Below, in pieces: positions 27,801 through 34,950 of a stretch of DNA of 64,000 bases. Under the pieces are notes generated by a model. That model was not told the DNA's origin, did no database searches, and saw nothing but the letters and a program-made list of their open reading frames with translations. Source of the stretch: Dinghuibacter sp964544695 (GTDB lineage Bacteria; Bacteroidota; Bacteroidia; Chitinophagales; Chitinophagaceae); contig CAZJDB010000104.1 in the NCBI GenBank assembly GCA_964544695.1, positions 1 to 64,000 on the forward strand, in the 5' to 3' direction. The position numbers were made by a program, and so were the translations under genes. The number at the start of each line of letters is the position of its first letter. Within the stretch, counting starts at the first letter, position 1.

Positions 27801-28448
27801 CCGGTACAAGGCATCCGCGAGGTAACGCCAGGCATAGGTGTCTCCCGGAACATCCCTGAGGAAGGCCCGGGCGATGGCGATCCGGTGGGCGTCGGTCAGG
27901 TCGCCCCTGACAAGGCTGGACATCGCCCTTCCCAGGTTGGGGTAGGCTGAAAAATCGCCGCGCCCAAGGCGATCCCTGAGCAATCCTTTCAGGGGTGATA
28001 CTTTTCCTAGAAGAATGTCATACGCCCTGACGAAGTTGAAGCAGTCCGGCTGGGAAGGCAGGGCGAGGATGAGCATGGAATCCGCAAAATAAGGGTCGAT
28101 ATTTTCCTCGAGGGAGACCAGGACCCGCGGGCTCAGGACGCCCAGATGCGCGAGGTCCGTATGACCGCGGTAAAGGTTCAGGGCGGCGTGCGAAAGGGCT
28201 TTGTCGTATAGGTTTTCCACGGCCACCCCGAAGGCCAGGAGGGAGTCGCCGGGCGCGCCATCCCGGGAGTGGAGGCAAGTCCAGGCTTCCACCATTTCAA
28301 TATTGATCCTGCCCGAGGCCAGGGTTCGGTCCAGGGCGGCGGAGGCTTCAGCCAGGCGTCCCTGTTTGAATAAATCGCTGAGTTCGGTTTGCGCATAAGC
28401 GGAGACCGTGAGCAGGATGCTCAGGAACAGGACAAGCAGGGGGCGCAT
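21870..28448 (-). CDS. Giant exported TPR / beta-propeller / CHAT protein
   Basis: This 2192-residue protein has a signal peptide (MRPLLVLFLSILLTVSAYA). About residues 20-740 are TPR-like helical repeats. About 740-870 is beta-rich with YD-repeat-like strands. About 1020-1700 contains propeller-like WD/ligand-style blades (IYLTSNRGLF, LYIATDDGLFQ, RVWAAGGLSVFKYD). A helical linker follows, and a C-terminal CHAT domain covers about 1880-2192. CHAT is a caspase-clan peptidase fold; the dyad is present as His2061 in LHLATHGH and Cys2102 in VLSTCESALG. Export of a CHAT protease is unusual. The gene follows the FecR-like gene by 18 bases and is probably co-transcribed with it and with CHASE2. Confidence 0.85.
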   Translation of the reverse strand: MRPLLVLFLSILLTVSAYAQTELSDLFKQGRLAEASAALDRTLASGRINIEMVEAWTCLHSRDGAPGDSLLAFGVAVENLYDKALSHAALNLYRGHTDLAHLGVLSPRVLVSLEENIDPYFADSMLILALPSQPDCFNFVRAYDILLGKVSPLKGLLRDRLGRGDFSAYPNLGRAMSSLVRGDLTDAHRIAIARAFLRDVPGDTYAWRYLADALYRTARYEAASAAYEASFEASPFLFSDNLKEAAQSYLRLGREGEAFSLLNRYCRLYLKGDSMDNMQLEKARLYGAVGDYGKAELWLKASYRTREIQDKAISERMYMETGLSWMKEARAYYLDLVQKGSKEATPYRTLIWAYNQDSAFSKSLELIHLEPDRVPEMDEGSYYQGESTYLGLKDYAGAVAWVRKWQAAYPASSWCLDNLTSMLRLDKEESEALVVLEQSVGFDGWSEWRIRQYFAIRETSGVPADRKYVMDSLLSRYPDNEDLWAGKSVLASSETAKLEVWDSAAARNPGSIFPFKYQRALYAGDRESLSRHLEELKERAPLIARDSFLLPQIDEEFVYTYLDLLKRNQITYEEAAQARKYMEAYERDGGNVGAMLPSLADIFAALNLKDSARLTLEKATLYQPDNAHVFWSLWTDYNDDNKGLLYRNYAERNPFESDRLYNYVKLNTMWTGSPIEAVKYASLFTQRFPNSGDLSAMATFRAQSLSFLGDNRNDYEVRYKNNWGLPTSERYVDWFTGSCLSALGGNNKVVVDSADCSAHIYFEDGTEARYQDNCDCGKVAMIKVGPSSVSFDYNVRCNLSRIRSSDGFDLHLDYDSLDHITRISSKKDGSVQFTYNAKGKPIRFTTSSRDTLRVTYNDTTGEVEKVESNQGREASERVTTLLTELEEKARIPGEALKSIARGDLPDLGMPDRVHDSLQDKYDEAVAGSAAWLRSGLVLVQYLYTHIQDKRDYGTRAAETCAMLFLRTRKKTVLYPQVLTVVDDFYNALTYIRQRGVASEYWDVWVQMQEWLEGVMITQKDNAAIFSAAVKMMDKYRDKPVVLLKDSWWLSKSDFQNRGFYREIPFSDILPFPDNGAVTFHKIFTGPLGQIYLTSNRGLFMERNGLWRYLTYRPGKERFVRSLELQPASGASVINDMAFSGDTILYIATDDGLFQVSGTDPENDKVTRIDDISGLSSGRINGLLGMNSLVLVAGDKGIDAWDPRQGRVLHTYLKGRDIAFIRQGEDHLVAGVADQAFFTALVPDSGDDRSLDFSEVYTGNFDQVYFSDGRPVYSVGNKVTYLERDNVSGKSYSEDLTGNIVSNKKVYGIVDINVEGDPVMSVLTDRGISFYRDRHFEHLDIPSADGKLLSVQDVAYAGGGGLDLLCGDRLVLFEKNRVSYAYNKKATSMLTLDSMGMTLVADGGILQYYDTAGGGLRDFPTNSTIDLLAKESDTSFIASSGNDIYRYSIDRTTLSPTETLLFTCEQTPSPEGEYKVETPIRNILVDRKGRVWAAGGLSVFKYDPKIRDADSLVEYNFFKDPVTFPSYTELVYRVLETLDGRIWVVCSDERHLSYKGMALTGGLLEWREDKKAFVNLTPADETKRNGMAFNWFINSYTPVSADRAIVGTSTGFQEDYLGDFHALSASENESVTLRNAYATLKSDHPSLFLGTQGTKIGDCWLFGSPSGVVAYINGIWLYPEKLNQLLPRDMEFREYGGRWVKAISYNPSGHLFVATNLGLLDYNLGSNDPLSFLTRAADPQELISYFNQGALESERTAIIGSIPEESEPGRLLKAYAQAGEDLRKVRAKKGESRKRDMVGANNRVALDSLTLVESEATRNQMKMLSQIEQNYPSLSQLVHISPIELATSRSRLKGNECILQYIPMGGSLGIQFVSQGRVSFKEVRISQEALMDSVGMAVAYLRHNGSDTVRGGTVVSTGPPDKAPLQSLLHYLYDVLVGPVSGDIRGFDHLYIIPAGRLFYLPFSCLSHVGDDGQDHYLAEDCNVGYLSTMYLYDLVYNFKSTGRGSTYLFADPDGSLPYALQETDSIRANVSHSQVFSGTNASVKNLLSVAEKCKVLHLATHGHLSTGKIDESWILFSDKKLTMDQLLVMKLPNTDMAVLSTCESALGVDGIEYATLARAFSAAGVPTVVSSLWAISDRATKEIMIHFYQNYTGGMDTFTALSTAQRSYLAAHREDGKNDPYYWAPFIVLGKP

Positions 28449-28466
28449 ATGTAGAGTCGTTAGTTA

Positions 28467-29309
28467 CTAAAGGTGGTTCCGCTCGATAAATGCGGTATAA
28501 AGTATCTGTAATGCGGTATCCCGCAAATTATCGACCATCAGCGCCCGATAAAGGCCTGAAGCCATTGCAATGCAGCCCTGGTGTTCCAGCCACTCGCAGC
28601 GTCGGAGGCCGTCCAGCAGGCCCCCCAGGGTATCCCCGACAGGCACCGGGGGCACCGCCGACTCGTCTACCAGGACCAGCCTCCCTGTATCTACGGTCCT
28701 GGCATTCCCCCCTCTGAGGGCGGAAAGGGTCCAGTGGTAGGCCGCACCGTAATGTAAGGAATCCTTAATATCTAATAATGCCGTCGTGTCCCCGACCGAT
28801 AGGGTGCAATGACCAACGGTCAGACGGTACCCCTCTGCCCAGGCGATCTTATTCCAAACGAAGGGCAGGTAAGCCACCGAAGTCTTGTACCCACTGGCCG
28901 GGAACAGTACGACAGCCAGCCCCCGGGACACGCCGGCCACAGAGCCCGGCGCTAGTTCACCGCCCGGGTGGAGCAATTCCTGCCAGAGCAGGGTGCAATA
29001 CTTAACCGTGATATTATCGGTAATGGGCGTCTTTTGCAGCTTTTGGACATCGGCCATGGTATAGGTACCGCGCGCGACCAGGCGGATATAGTTCGTTTGT
29101 TGATCGAAAAGAGTGACCCGGGCATTGTCCTCCAACACCAGGATGTCGCCGTTATAGAGGAAGGTATTGCGGACCAGGACTGCGGATTTGTCCCCCTTCC
29201 GGCAGCGCACCGTCCCCTGCGTTTGGTATACGCGGTAAAGGGGCCACTGTGCCAGGACGGCGTGGCAAAGGCAAAGGCACAGCCCCAGGATGAACAAGGG
29301 TTTATTCAT
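28467..29309 (-). CDS. Exported FecR-like domain protein
   Basis: This is a 280-residue protein with signal peptide (MNKPLFILGLCLCLCHAVLA). Residues about 28-90 resemble a FecR-type beta domain: QGTVRCRKGDKSAVLVRN followed by LYNGDILVLEDNARVTLFD. FecR domains transmit periplasmic signals in sigma-regulation systems, but here no anti-sigma helix or membrane anchor is seen. The second half has no recognised fold. The ATG at 29309 overlaps the CHASE2 stop by 8 bases; an ATG 15 bases earlier is possible. In Cyanobacteria FecR-like, CHASE2 and CHAT proteins often co-occur, which supports a functional link here. Confidence 0.7.
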   Translation of the reverse strand: MNKPLFILGLCLCLCHAVLAQWPLYRVYQTQGTVRCRKGDKSAVLVRNTFLYNGDILVLEDNARVTLFDQQTNYIRLVARGTYTMADVQKLQKTPITDNITVKYCTLLWQELLHPGGELAPGSVAGVSRGLAVVLFPASGYKTSVAYLPFVWNKIAWAEGYRLTVGHCTLSVGDTTALLDIKDSLHYGAAYHWTLSALRGGNARTVDTGRLVLVDESAVPPVPVGDTLGGLLDGLRRCEWLEHQGCIAMASGLYRALMVDNLRDTALQILYTAFIERNHL

Positions 29310-30477
29310 GCACGAAGGTCTCATATCGGAATCGTCTTTTCATTTGGATAGCTAACCATTCGTAGAGCCAAAATACCTCGAAACTCAGGACGACCCCGAT
29401 GATGATGGGGGTCAAATCTATCCGGTAAGCCCACACGTCGAACACCATCAGGCCCAGGTAAACCAGGATCAACGCGAGCGCCAGCTGTAGGAAAAAAAGG
29501 AGGAGGTGGGGATGATGCCGGCTCCGGGAAACGACCCGGATGTACCACAGGTTCAACCCGAAGACCAGGGCGAAAGTGAGGGCATAGACGCCTTTCCCGG
29601 GCATTTCGTCGATATACTTGCCCCTTTCAATCATCTCCAGGATATTAGCCAGTATGACGACCCCGTAGGTATCGGGAAAGGACTTCCCGCCTTGCCTTGG
29701 GTTCATGGGAGTGAAGTGCAGGTCTTCCAATATCAGAGGGGGATCGGGGCAAATGAATCCCAGGAACACCACCCTGCCCCGTATATAATTTTCGAGGTGC
29801 TCTCCCTGGACGGGATGCAGGAACCGGTCCAGTCCAATTAAATTGTAGCGCGAGGCCGTACCCTGGTAGTTGATCGTTTCCTTGCGCTGTCCACGCGCCA
29901 CCAGGGTATCGTAGGCGCCAGGCGATGCCTTTTGGAGGAGGCGCGCGGAAAAGGAGGGATAGGGCTGCCCATTCACCGGCAAGAAGGGCTGGAAGTGCCG
30001 GGTAATTTCCTCATCCCCTTCGGGGAGATTGAAAAAACCGTCGGGGATGTCGGGCAGTTCTTGGGCAAAAAAACTGCGCGTGATGCGCCCACTATCGTAT
30101 TTGGAAGCTAACACCACGTTACCCGCGTGGCGGATAGCCGCCACCAGGGCACTGTCCTGGAGCGGATCGGGCCCAGGTTTATAAAAGATCGCATCGATCC
30201 CGATCAGCGCAGGGTGCATAGGGACCAATAAGTTCAGCTCCTGCGCGATCTCGTCCCGGGTGCGCCCGATTTCCAGGATGCTGATCCCCGTGTCCATCTT
30301 CTCAGTCTGAGTGTGGAAACGCGCGTATTTGAGGTCATAGATATCGAAATCATCGAAGCCTTGCTTGATGGGCTTGACCAATTCGTACTTCCAGGGAAAA
30401 AAACTGATGAACCCATCTACCGCTATCATCAGCAGGGACGCTACGAATGCTTCTTTGAACAACTGGACCTTTTTCAT
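29302..30477 (-). CDS. CHASE2-domain membrane protein without output domain
   Basis: This 391-residue protein has an N-terminal membrane helix (about 10-27), a periplasmic CHASE2 sensor domain (about 35-275, with IGIDAIFYKPG and GRVVFLGFICPDPP) and three closing membrane helices (about 283-375). CHASE2 normally feeds a cytoplasmic kinase or cyclase; here the chain ends 15 residues after the last helix, so no catalytic output exists. The partner must be another protein, most simply the co-encoded FecR-like, CHAT or caspase proteins. It is the first gene of the leftward arm, 44 bases from the divergent caspase gene. Confidence 0.8.
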   Translation of the reverse strand: MKKVQLFKEAFVASLLMIAVDGFISFFPWKYELVKPIKQGFDDFDIYDLKYARFHTQTEKMDTGISILEIGRTRDEIAQELNLLVPMHPALIGIDAIFYKPGPDPLQDSALVAAIRHAGNVVLASKYDSGRITRSFFAQELPDIPDGFFNLPEGDEEITRHFQPFLPVNGQPYPSFSARLLQKASPGAYDTLVARGQRKETINYQGTASRYNLIGLDRFLHPVQGEHLENYIRGRVVFLGFICPDPPLILEDLHFTPMNPRQGGKSFPDTYGVVILANILEMIERGKYIDEMPGKGVYALTFALVFGLNLWYIRVVSRSRHHPHLLLFFLQLALALILVYLGLMVFDVWAYRIDLTPIIIGVVLSFEVFWLYEWLAIQMKRRFRYETFVHE

Positions 30478-30496
30478 GAGATAAGCGAAAAACGGG

Positions 30497-30514
30497 CTAT
30501 ATTGTCGAATATAG
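30497..30514. promoter_or_regulatory. Inverted repeat in the divergent CHASE2/caspase intergenic region
   Basis: CTATATT-GTCG-AATATAG is a perfect 7-bp inverted repeat filling much of the 44-base gap between two divergent starts. The leftward strand includes TATATTCG, one mismatch from the -7 consensus. It may be a shared operator or overlapping promoters. The T run behind it (30515-30521) gives a terminator look but lies just before an ATG. Confidence 0.5.
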
Positions 30515-30521
30515 TTTTTTT

Positions 30522-32546
30522 ATGCGCCGCTTACCTCCACTGATCCTCCTTTTTATTTGCGCATTCACCGATTTTATTTGCGCATCCGCCGTCGCGCAGG
30601 TTGGCGCTCTCCCATCGAAGTACGCCCTGATCATCGCCATCGGCGACTACCCCAAAGCGGGTGGCTGGCCGAAGCTTTCGAGCGACCGGGACGCGGACTT
30701 CCTGCACCAGGCGCTCCTCGGCCAGGGCTTCCCCGAGGCGAATATCATTACGATCAGGGACACACAGGCCACGATGACGGGTATTCGCAAAGCCTTCGGG
30801 GAAATCACGGGGCTCGTCAGGAAAGGGGACGTCGTCCTGGTCCACGTGTCGAGTCACGGGGAGCAGGTAGAAGCGGACAATGACAATAAGGTGGACGGGT
30901 TGGACGAGTGCATCGTGACCTACAACGCCCTTTCCCCAAACGTTTCGGCCCCCGAAAATTTTAACCGGGACCAGGCCGATTACCTTAGGGGACACACCCT
31001 GGGAAGCTACCTCGTCGAACTCCGGGCCAGGCTCGGCCCCAACGGGGACCTCCTGGTCATCATGGACAATTGTCATTCCGGGGACGGGACCCGGGGGACG
31101 GCCGTCGTACGCGGTGATTTCCTGCCCTTCGTCTCCCCTTCCTTCGATCCCCTCAAACATCACCACTCCGATTCCTCGGTTCTTTACCGACAGGAACTGG
31201 GGGAAAACGATGCCTCCCTTGCGAAGTATGTCGTCATTTCGGCAACCCGCCCCGATGAACTGGACGTCGAGACAGTGGATGAACGAACGGATAATTCCAT
31301 CGGCTCCCTGACCTATGCGGTGTGCCGGGCCTTCGAGAACTTCCGTGCGGGAACCGTCTACCCCACCTATCGCGCTTTTTTCGCGCGTATCGCCTCCACG
31401 ATGAACCTAAAGGTCCCTGACCAGCACCCCCTTTTGGAGGGTAACGGGCAGGACAGGCAACTCTTCGGGGGCAATTTCATCCACCAGGCGCCTTACATAG
31501 AAATCTCCGATTTCGATACCCTCCTAAGAACCGTCACCCTGAAACAAGGTACCCTGGCGGGCCTCGACACCGGGGCCCTGATCGGGGTCTATCCCTCGGG
31601 CATACCCGATACCCTGAGCGCCCATCCCCTGGCCCGGGGTATCATCACGAGCGCCGGCAGTTTTTCGTCGGTGGCCACCCTGGAAAAGGCACTGAAGGTC
31701 TCCCAACCCCAGGATGCCTGGGTCTTCGTCACCCAGCCCGCCTACCGGATCGATCCCGTCGGGGTCGGCGCGGGCAAGGGGTTTTCCCAGCGCGAGGCGG
31801 CGCAAATCCAGGCGTCCCTATCGGGAATTTCCTACGCCGTCTGGAAAGAGAACCCAGAAATGACGGTCGTGCATGGCCGGGAAAAGGATACCCTCAAGGT
31901 CAGTGACAATGCATTTGTCTTTGCCGTCCTTCCGGGCGTCCTCAGGGATACCGCTTCCTTTCATCAGGCCCTGGAGGCCTACGCCCGCTATAAGTTCCTG
32001 CAATCGGTCCACAGCCAGGCGGAGGGTGTCAGCGTAGATGTCCGCCTGGTGCCCGTGGTACATGGCAGGATGGATACCGCACATCTCCGCCTGGAGTATT
32101 GCCCGGGAGATACCCTCACCCTCTGGATCCGGAATACAGGTACCAAGGATGCGTACGTCAACATCCTGGACATGCAACCCGATGGCATCATCCACGCCAT
32201 CCTGCCCAATACGAGCCTCCGGTACCCCCTCTATCCCCACGACCTGAAAATCCTGGTCGGGCAGGATTATTTCCTCTCTGCCCGGGACGTGATCTGTATA
32301 GATCCTCCTTACGGGACGGAGGTCTTCAAGGTCTTCGCTTCCGAATCCGAGATCGACCTGGAAAAGGTAGCCACCCCCGATTTCACCACCCGGGGCCGGG
32401 GCCGGGTCCTCGGCGCCCTTGAAAAATTGGTTCGCAACACGTACGAAATGTCGCGCGGGGACATGGACACCATTGGTGGCGACGACGCGACAACCTCCGA
32501 AGTCCTTTTTATCATCAAGCCTAAAATCGTGACGCATGTGCCATAA
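30522..32546 (+). CDS. Exported caspase-family (C14) peptidase with DUF4384-like domain
   Basis: This 674-residue protein has a signal peptide (about 1-26). A caspase/metacaspase p20 domain covers about 30-320, with the catalytic His112 in VHVSSHGEQ and Cys184 in IMDNCHSGDG. The acidic residues around the substrate pocket (DNKVDGLDE) suggest the Arg/Lys preference of metacaspases. The C-terminal third (about 490-610) resembles DUF4384, a domain often paired with bacterial caspases. It is probably periplasmic. It overlaps the lipoprotein gene by 11 bases and is divergent from the CHASE2 operon. Confidence 0.85.
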   Translation: MRRLPPLILLFICAFTDFICASAVAQVGALPSKYALIIAIGDYPKAGGWPKLSSDRDADFLHQALLGQGFPEANIITIRDTQATMTGIRKAFGEITGLVRKGDVVLVHVSSHGEQVEADNDNKVDGLDECIVTYNALSPNVSAPENFNRDQADYLRGHTLGSYLVELRARLGPNGDLLVIMDNCHSGDGTRGTAVVRGDFLPFVSPSFDPLKHHHSDSSVLYRQELGENDASLAKYVVISATRPDELDVETVDERTDNSIGSLTYAVCRAFENFRAGTVYPTYRAFFARIASTMNLKVPDQHPLLEGNGQDRQLFGGNFIHQAPYIEISDFDTLLRTVTLKQGTLAGLDTGALIGVYPSGIPDTLSAHPLARGIITSAGSFSSVATLEKALKVSQPQDAWVFVTQPAYRIDPVGVGAGKGFSQREAAQIQASLSGISYAVWKENPEMTVVHGREKDTLKVSDNAFVFAVLPGVLRDTASFHQALEAYARYKFLQSVHSQAEGVSVDVRLVPVVHGRMDTAHLRLEYCPGDTLTLWIRNTGTKDAYVNILDMQPDGIIHAILPNTSLRYPLYPHDLKILVGQDYFLSARDVICIDPPYGTEVFKVFASESEIDLEKVATPDFTTRGRGRVLGALEKLVRNTYEMSRGDMDTIGGDDATTSEVLFIIKPKIVTHVP

Positions 32547-33513
32547 ACTCGCCGCACCGGCGGCAATGCTGATTCCCATTTTATTCCTCTGCGCCTGTGT
32601 GGCGGACCACCGATGCTCTTATCCTAAGGGCAAGGTCGTCGACACCCTGGCCGTGCCCAAGGTGCCGGGAAGCGACATGGTCATGCGCAAATTCGACTCG
32701 ACCAAGGCGGAAAGCATCTATACCCTGCAGGAACGCATCCTGATAACCCGGTCCAACCGGGGCGCCGTTACCGCAATCGGAACCAACCTCGTCTCCGAAG
32801 CGGTCACGGTGGTCAAGACCATCATCACCAACGAGCAGGGGAAATACACCGCCAGCACCCCTTTTACCCAAAGCGGTCTTTACTTCTACGACCAGCCAAG
32901 CCTGACCGGGGCCTTCGATCCTTCGGGGATGCAATTCACGGGTTTGGAACTGGTCAAGCTTTGTCGTTCCGACACCGCCTTTATCGCAACGTTTTCCCTG
33001 GACACATCGCGTATGACGGAGGTCCTAAACAACGCACAATTCAACCTGAAGATGACGGGCTTCCGCCTGAAGTATGTCAAGCCCAAGGTGGCGGCGGGGG
33101 GAAGCCATAAAATGAGCGTGCAGATCGACCTTACGTTCATGACCGCCTTCGTTGCGGGAACGGGTGTCCTCATGGACAGCGTGGTCCTGGGAAAATTCCA
33201 CGTACTCCTGAACGATATTTCCATCGACCCGAAAGATCCTGCCTTCGGTCGCTGGCCGGAGGGCAAGCCTTTTCCCGAGGTCAGCGGCAAATCCTTCATC
33301 GTTCCCCGCTCCCTGGGTTACTTCAAGCATGGAACTGCCCTGGTACAAGGGTACAACCAGGGCATGTACACCATCCTGGCCAGCGTGAAGGAATGTACCA
33401 AGCCGAGTTTCGCGGACCGTGTTTTGTCGGAGAACAGCACCTGGATCATCAGTGCCGCTTCCTCGGGTGTAAGTTCAGAACTCAATAAGACCCCGACACC
33501 CGCCAAAAAATAA
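32536..33513 (+). CDS. Putative lipoprotein of the caspase operon
   Basis: This 325-residue protein has a lipoprotein signal (ILFLCAC, modified Cys21). The rest is beta-rich with no recognised domain; the C-terminal tail ends in a Thr/Pro/Lys-rich stretch. Its start overlaps the caspase gene by 11 bases, so the two are translated together and the proteins may form a complex at a membrane. Its 3' end overlaps the convergent PAP2 gene by 32 bases. Confidence 0.7.
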   Translation: MCHKLAAPAAMLIPILFLCACVADHRCSYPKGKVVDTLAVPKVPGSDMVMRKFDSTKAESIYTLQERILITRSNRGAVTAIGTNLVSEAVTVVKTIITNEQGKYTASTPFTQSGLYFYDQPSLTGAFDPSGMQFTGLELVKLCRSDTAFIATFSLDTSRMTEVLNNAQFNLKMTGFRLKYVKPKVAAGGSHKMSVQIDLTFMTAFVAGTGVLMDSVVLGKFHVLLNDISIDPKDPAFGRWPEGKPFPEVSGKSFIVPRSLGYFKHGTALVQGYNQGMYTILASVKECTKPSFADRVLSENSTWIISAASSGVSSELNKTPTPAKK

Positions 33514-34333
33514 TCCTCCCGGTCTCGAAGAGCGATATGCCGGCAACCGCACAGGATATCCCCGCCAGTACATCCAGCACATAGTGCTGGCTCGTATAAA
33601 CCGCGGCGAACCAAATCCCCGGCGCAACGACTCCGCAAATCCATTTCAACGGCGTTTTCCAACCGTAATACAACGCTATGAGCGGATAAGCCGAGTGCAA
33701 ACTAGGCATGGCGGCAAACACGTTGGAGCTTTTGGCGTACAATCCCCGGAACAAATGGACGCCCAGCGCCTGGTCCCACCACAGGAGCCCGGCCGCGCTT
33801 CCGGGGGTGTGCACGTTCAGGTCGAACCCATATTGCTGCACGTACCAGGGCGGCGCCGCGGGATAAGTATAATAAACGATCCAACCCAGGAAGTTGACGA
33901 AAAGAAAACAGCGCGAAAATCGCCCGGCTTGTTCCGGTCGCGTCGCGAAGAGGTAGAATCCAACCGCCAGGGGCACGGGGATCCAACAGAGATAAAACGA
34001 CCCGCTCAGCACATCCAGCAGGCGCGTCCGGTGGGCCGCGAAGAATTCATTGACGGACAAACCACCAACGCGGAAGAGTCTCGAGTCCGCCTCGTAGAGT
34101 GACCGGATGTGCACGGGACTCACCCGATAGTTGGGAAAGGCCTTCATAAAATCGAAGAGGATCCAATAGATAAGGAAAGGGCTAAAACAAAGAATGAACC
34201 GCCGGGTGCCCCCGGAGGCATAGTACAACCCCAGGAAAAGGGCCACGAGGACCGCCTGCTCCAGGTGAAAACCCAGGAGGCGCCACGCCAGTAACAGATA
34301 CGCGGAGCAAAGCGCGGCGGGCAGCCACTTCAT
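33482..34333 (-). CDS. AUR1-like PAP2-family protein, probable inositol phosphosphingolipid synthase
   Basis: This 283-residue membrane protein has about six to seven helices and the PAP2-type motifs in the variant used by inositol-phosphoceramide synthases: AMPSLHSAYP and SQHYVLDVLAG (catalytic His and Asp in HxxxD). Such enzymes move the inositol-phosphate head group from phosphatidylinositol to ceramide. It is the last gene of a ten-gene operon that carries both sphingoid-base and inositol-lipid genes, which supports this call over a plain lipid phosphatase. The start overlaps the hydroxylase stop by 4 bases. Confidence 0.75.
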   Translation of the reverse strand: MKWLPAALCSAYLLLAWRLLGFHLEQAVLVALFLGLYYASGGTRRFILCFSPFLIYWILFDFMKAFPNYRVSPVHIRSLYEADSRLFRVGGLSVNEFFAAHRTRLLDVLSGSFYLCWIPVPLAVGFYLFATRPEQAGRFSRCFLFVNFLGWIVYYTYPAAPPWYVQQYGFDLNVHTPGSAAGLLWWDQALGVHLFRGLYAKSSNVFAAMPSLHSAYPLIALYYGWKTPLKWICGVVAPGIWFAAVYTSQHYVLDVLAGISCAVAGISLFETGRIIFWRVSGSY

Positions 34334-34950
34334 TTTTTCGGAAAGTCGGATTGAAAGATTTTATCCCACAAAACCGAGCTGACACCGTAGCCTTTGGACA
34401 TGTCGTCGTAATGGTGGAGCATGTGGTGATCCTTGATTTTCTTGAACCACCCGCCCTTGAAGTTGGCGTGGTGCATGGCATAGTGCATCATATCATAGAC
34501 GAGATAGCCCGCCACGAAGCCGGGGAAAAAGGAATAAAGGTGGACGCTGTTGTGGAAGATCACTTTGAACAGGAAGTAAAACCCGAAAGCGAGGGGAATG
34601 CTGGCCGAGGGCGGCATCACCAGCCGAAGGGCGTCCCGGGGATAGTCGTGGTGCACGCCATGGAAAATGAAGTGCAGGCGCAAGCCCCATTTGGACTTGG
34701 GCACGAAGTGGAAAACGAAGCGGTGGAGGATGTATTCCGCGGCGGTCCACGTTAGAAGGCCCAGGGCGAAGTAGCCCAGGTACACGCCCACACCCGCGCC
34801 AACCTCGAAGGCCTTATAACTGATCACACCGATGACGGGGAGGTAGATGACCAGGGGTATGGTGAAGTGGACCTTGGACAGGGCTTCCATCCAGCCGGCC
34901 CTGAACATGCGCACCGATTCGGTGGAATTGGATATATAATTTCTTTTCAT
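34330..34950 (-). CDS. Fatty acid hydroxylase-type enzyme (sterol desaturase superfamily)
   Basis: This 206-residue membrane protein has the histidine clusters of the fatty-acid hydroxylase superfamily that bind two irons: HRFVFH, HFIFHGVHH, HYAMHH and HHMLHHY. Its size and motif spacing fit fatty-acid 2-hydroxylase (Scs7/FA2H-like) proteins, which hydroxylate the acyl chain of ceramides. In this operon it probably hydroxylates the sphingolipid. Flanked by 4-base overlaps on both sides. Confidence 0.8.
   Translation of the reverse strand: MKRNYISNSTESVRMFRAGWMEALSKVHFTIPLVIYLPVIGVISYKAFEVGAGVGVYLGYFALGLLTWTAAEYILHRFVFHFVPKSKWGLRLHFIFHGVHHDYPRDALRLVMPPSASIPLAFGFYFLFKVIFHNSVHLYSFFPGFVAGYLVYDMMHYAMHHANFKGGWFKKIKDHHMLHHYDDMSKGYGVSSVLWDKIFQSDFPKK

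Noticed and set aside
30515..30521. Terminator behind the 30497-30514 dyad
   Set aside because: A T run follows the hairpin, but no transcript would end there since both flanking genes start outward.
21870..32546. CHAT and caspase genes as a CRISPR type III-E or abortive-infection defence system
   Set aside because: No CRISPR array, Cas or nucleotide-signalling gene is near, and both peptidases carry signal peptides.
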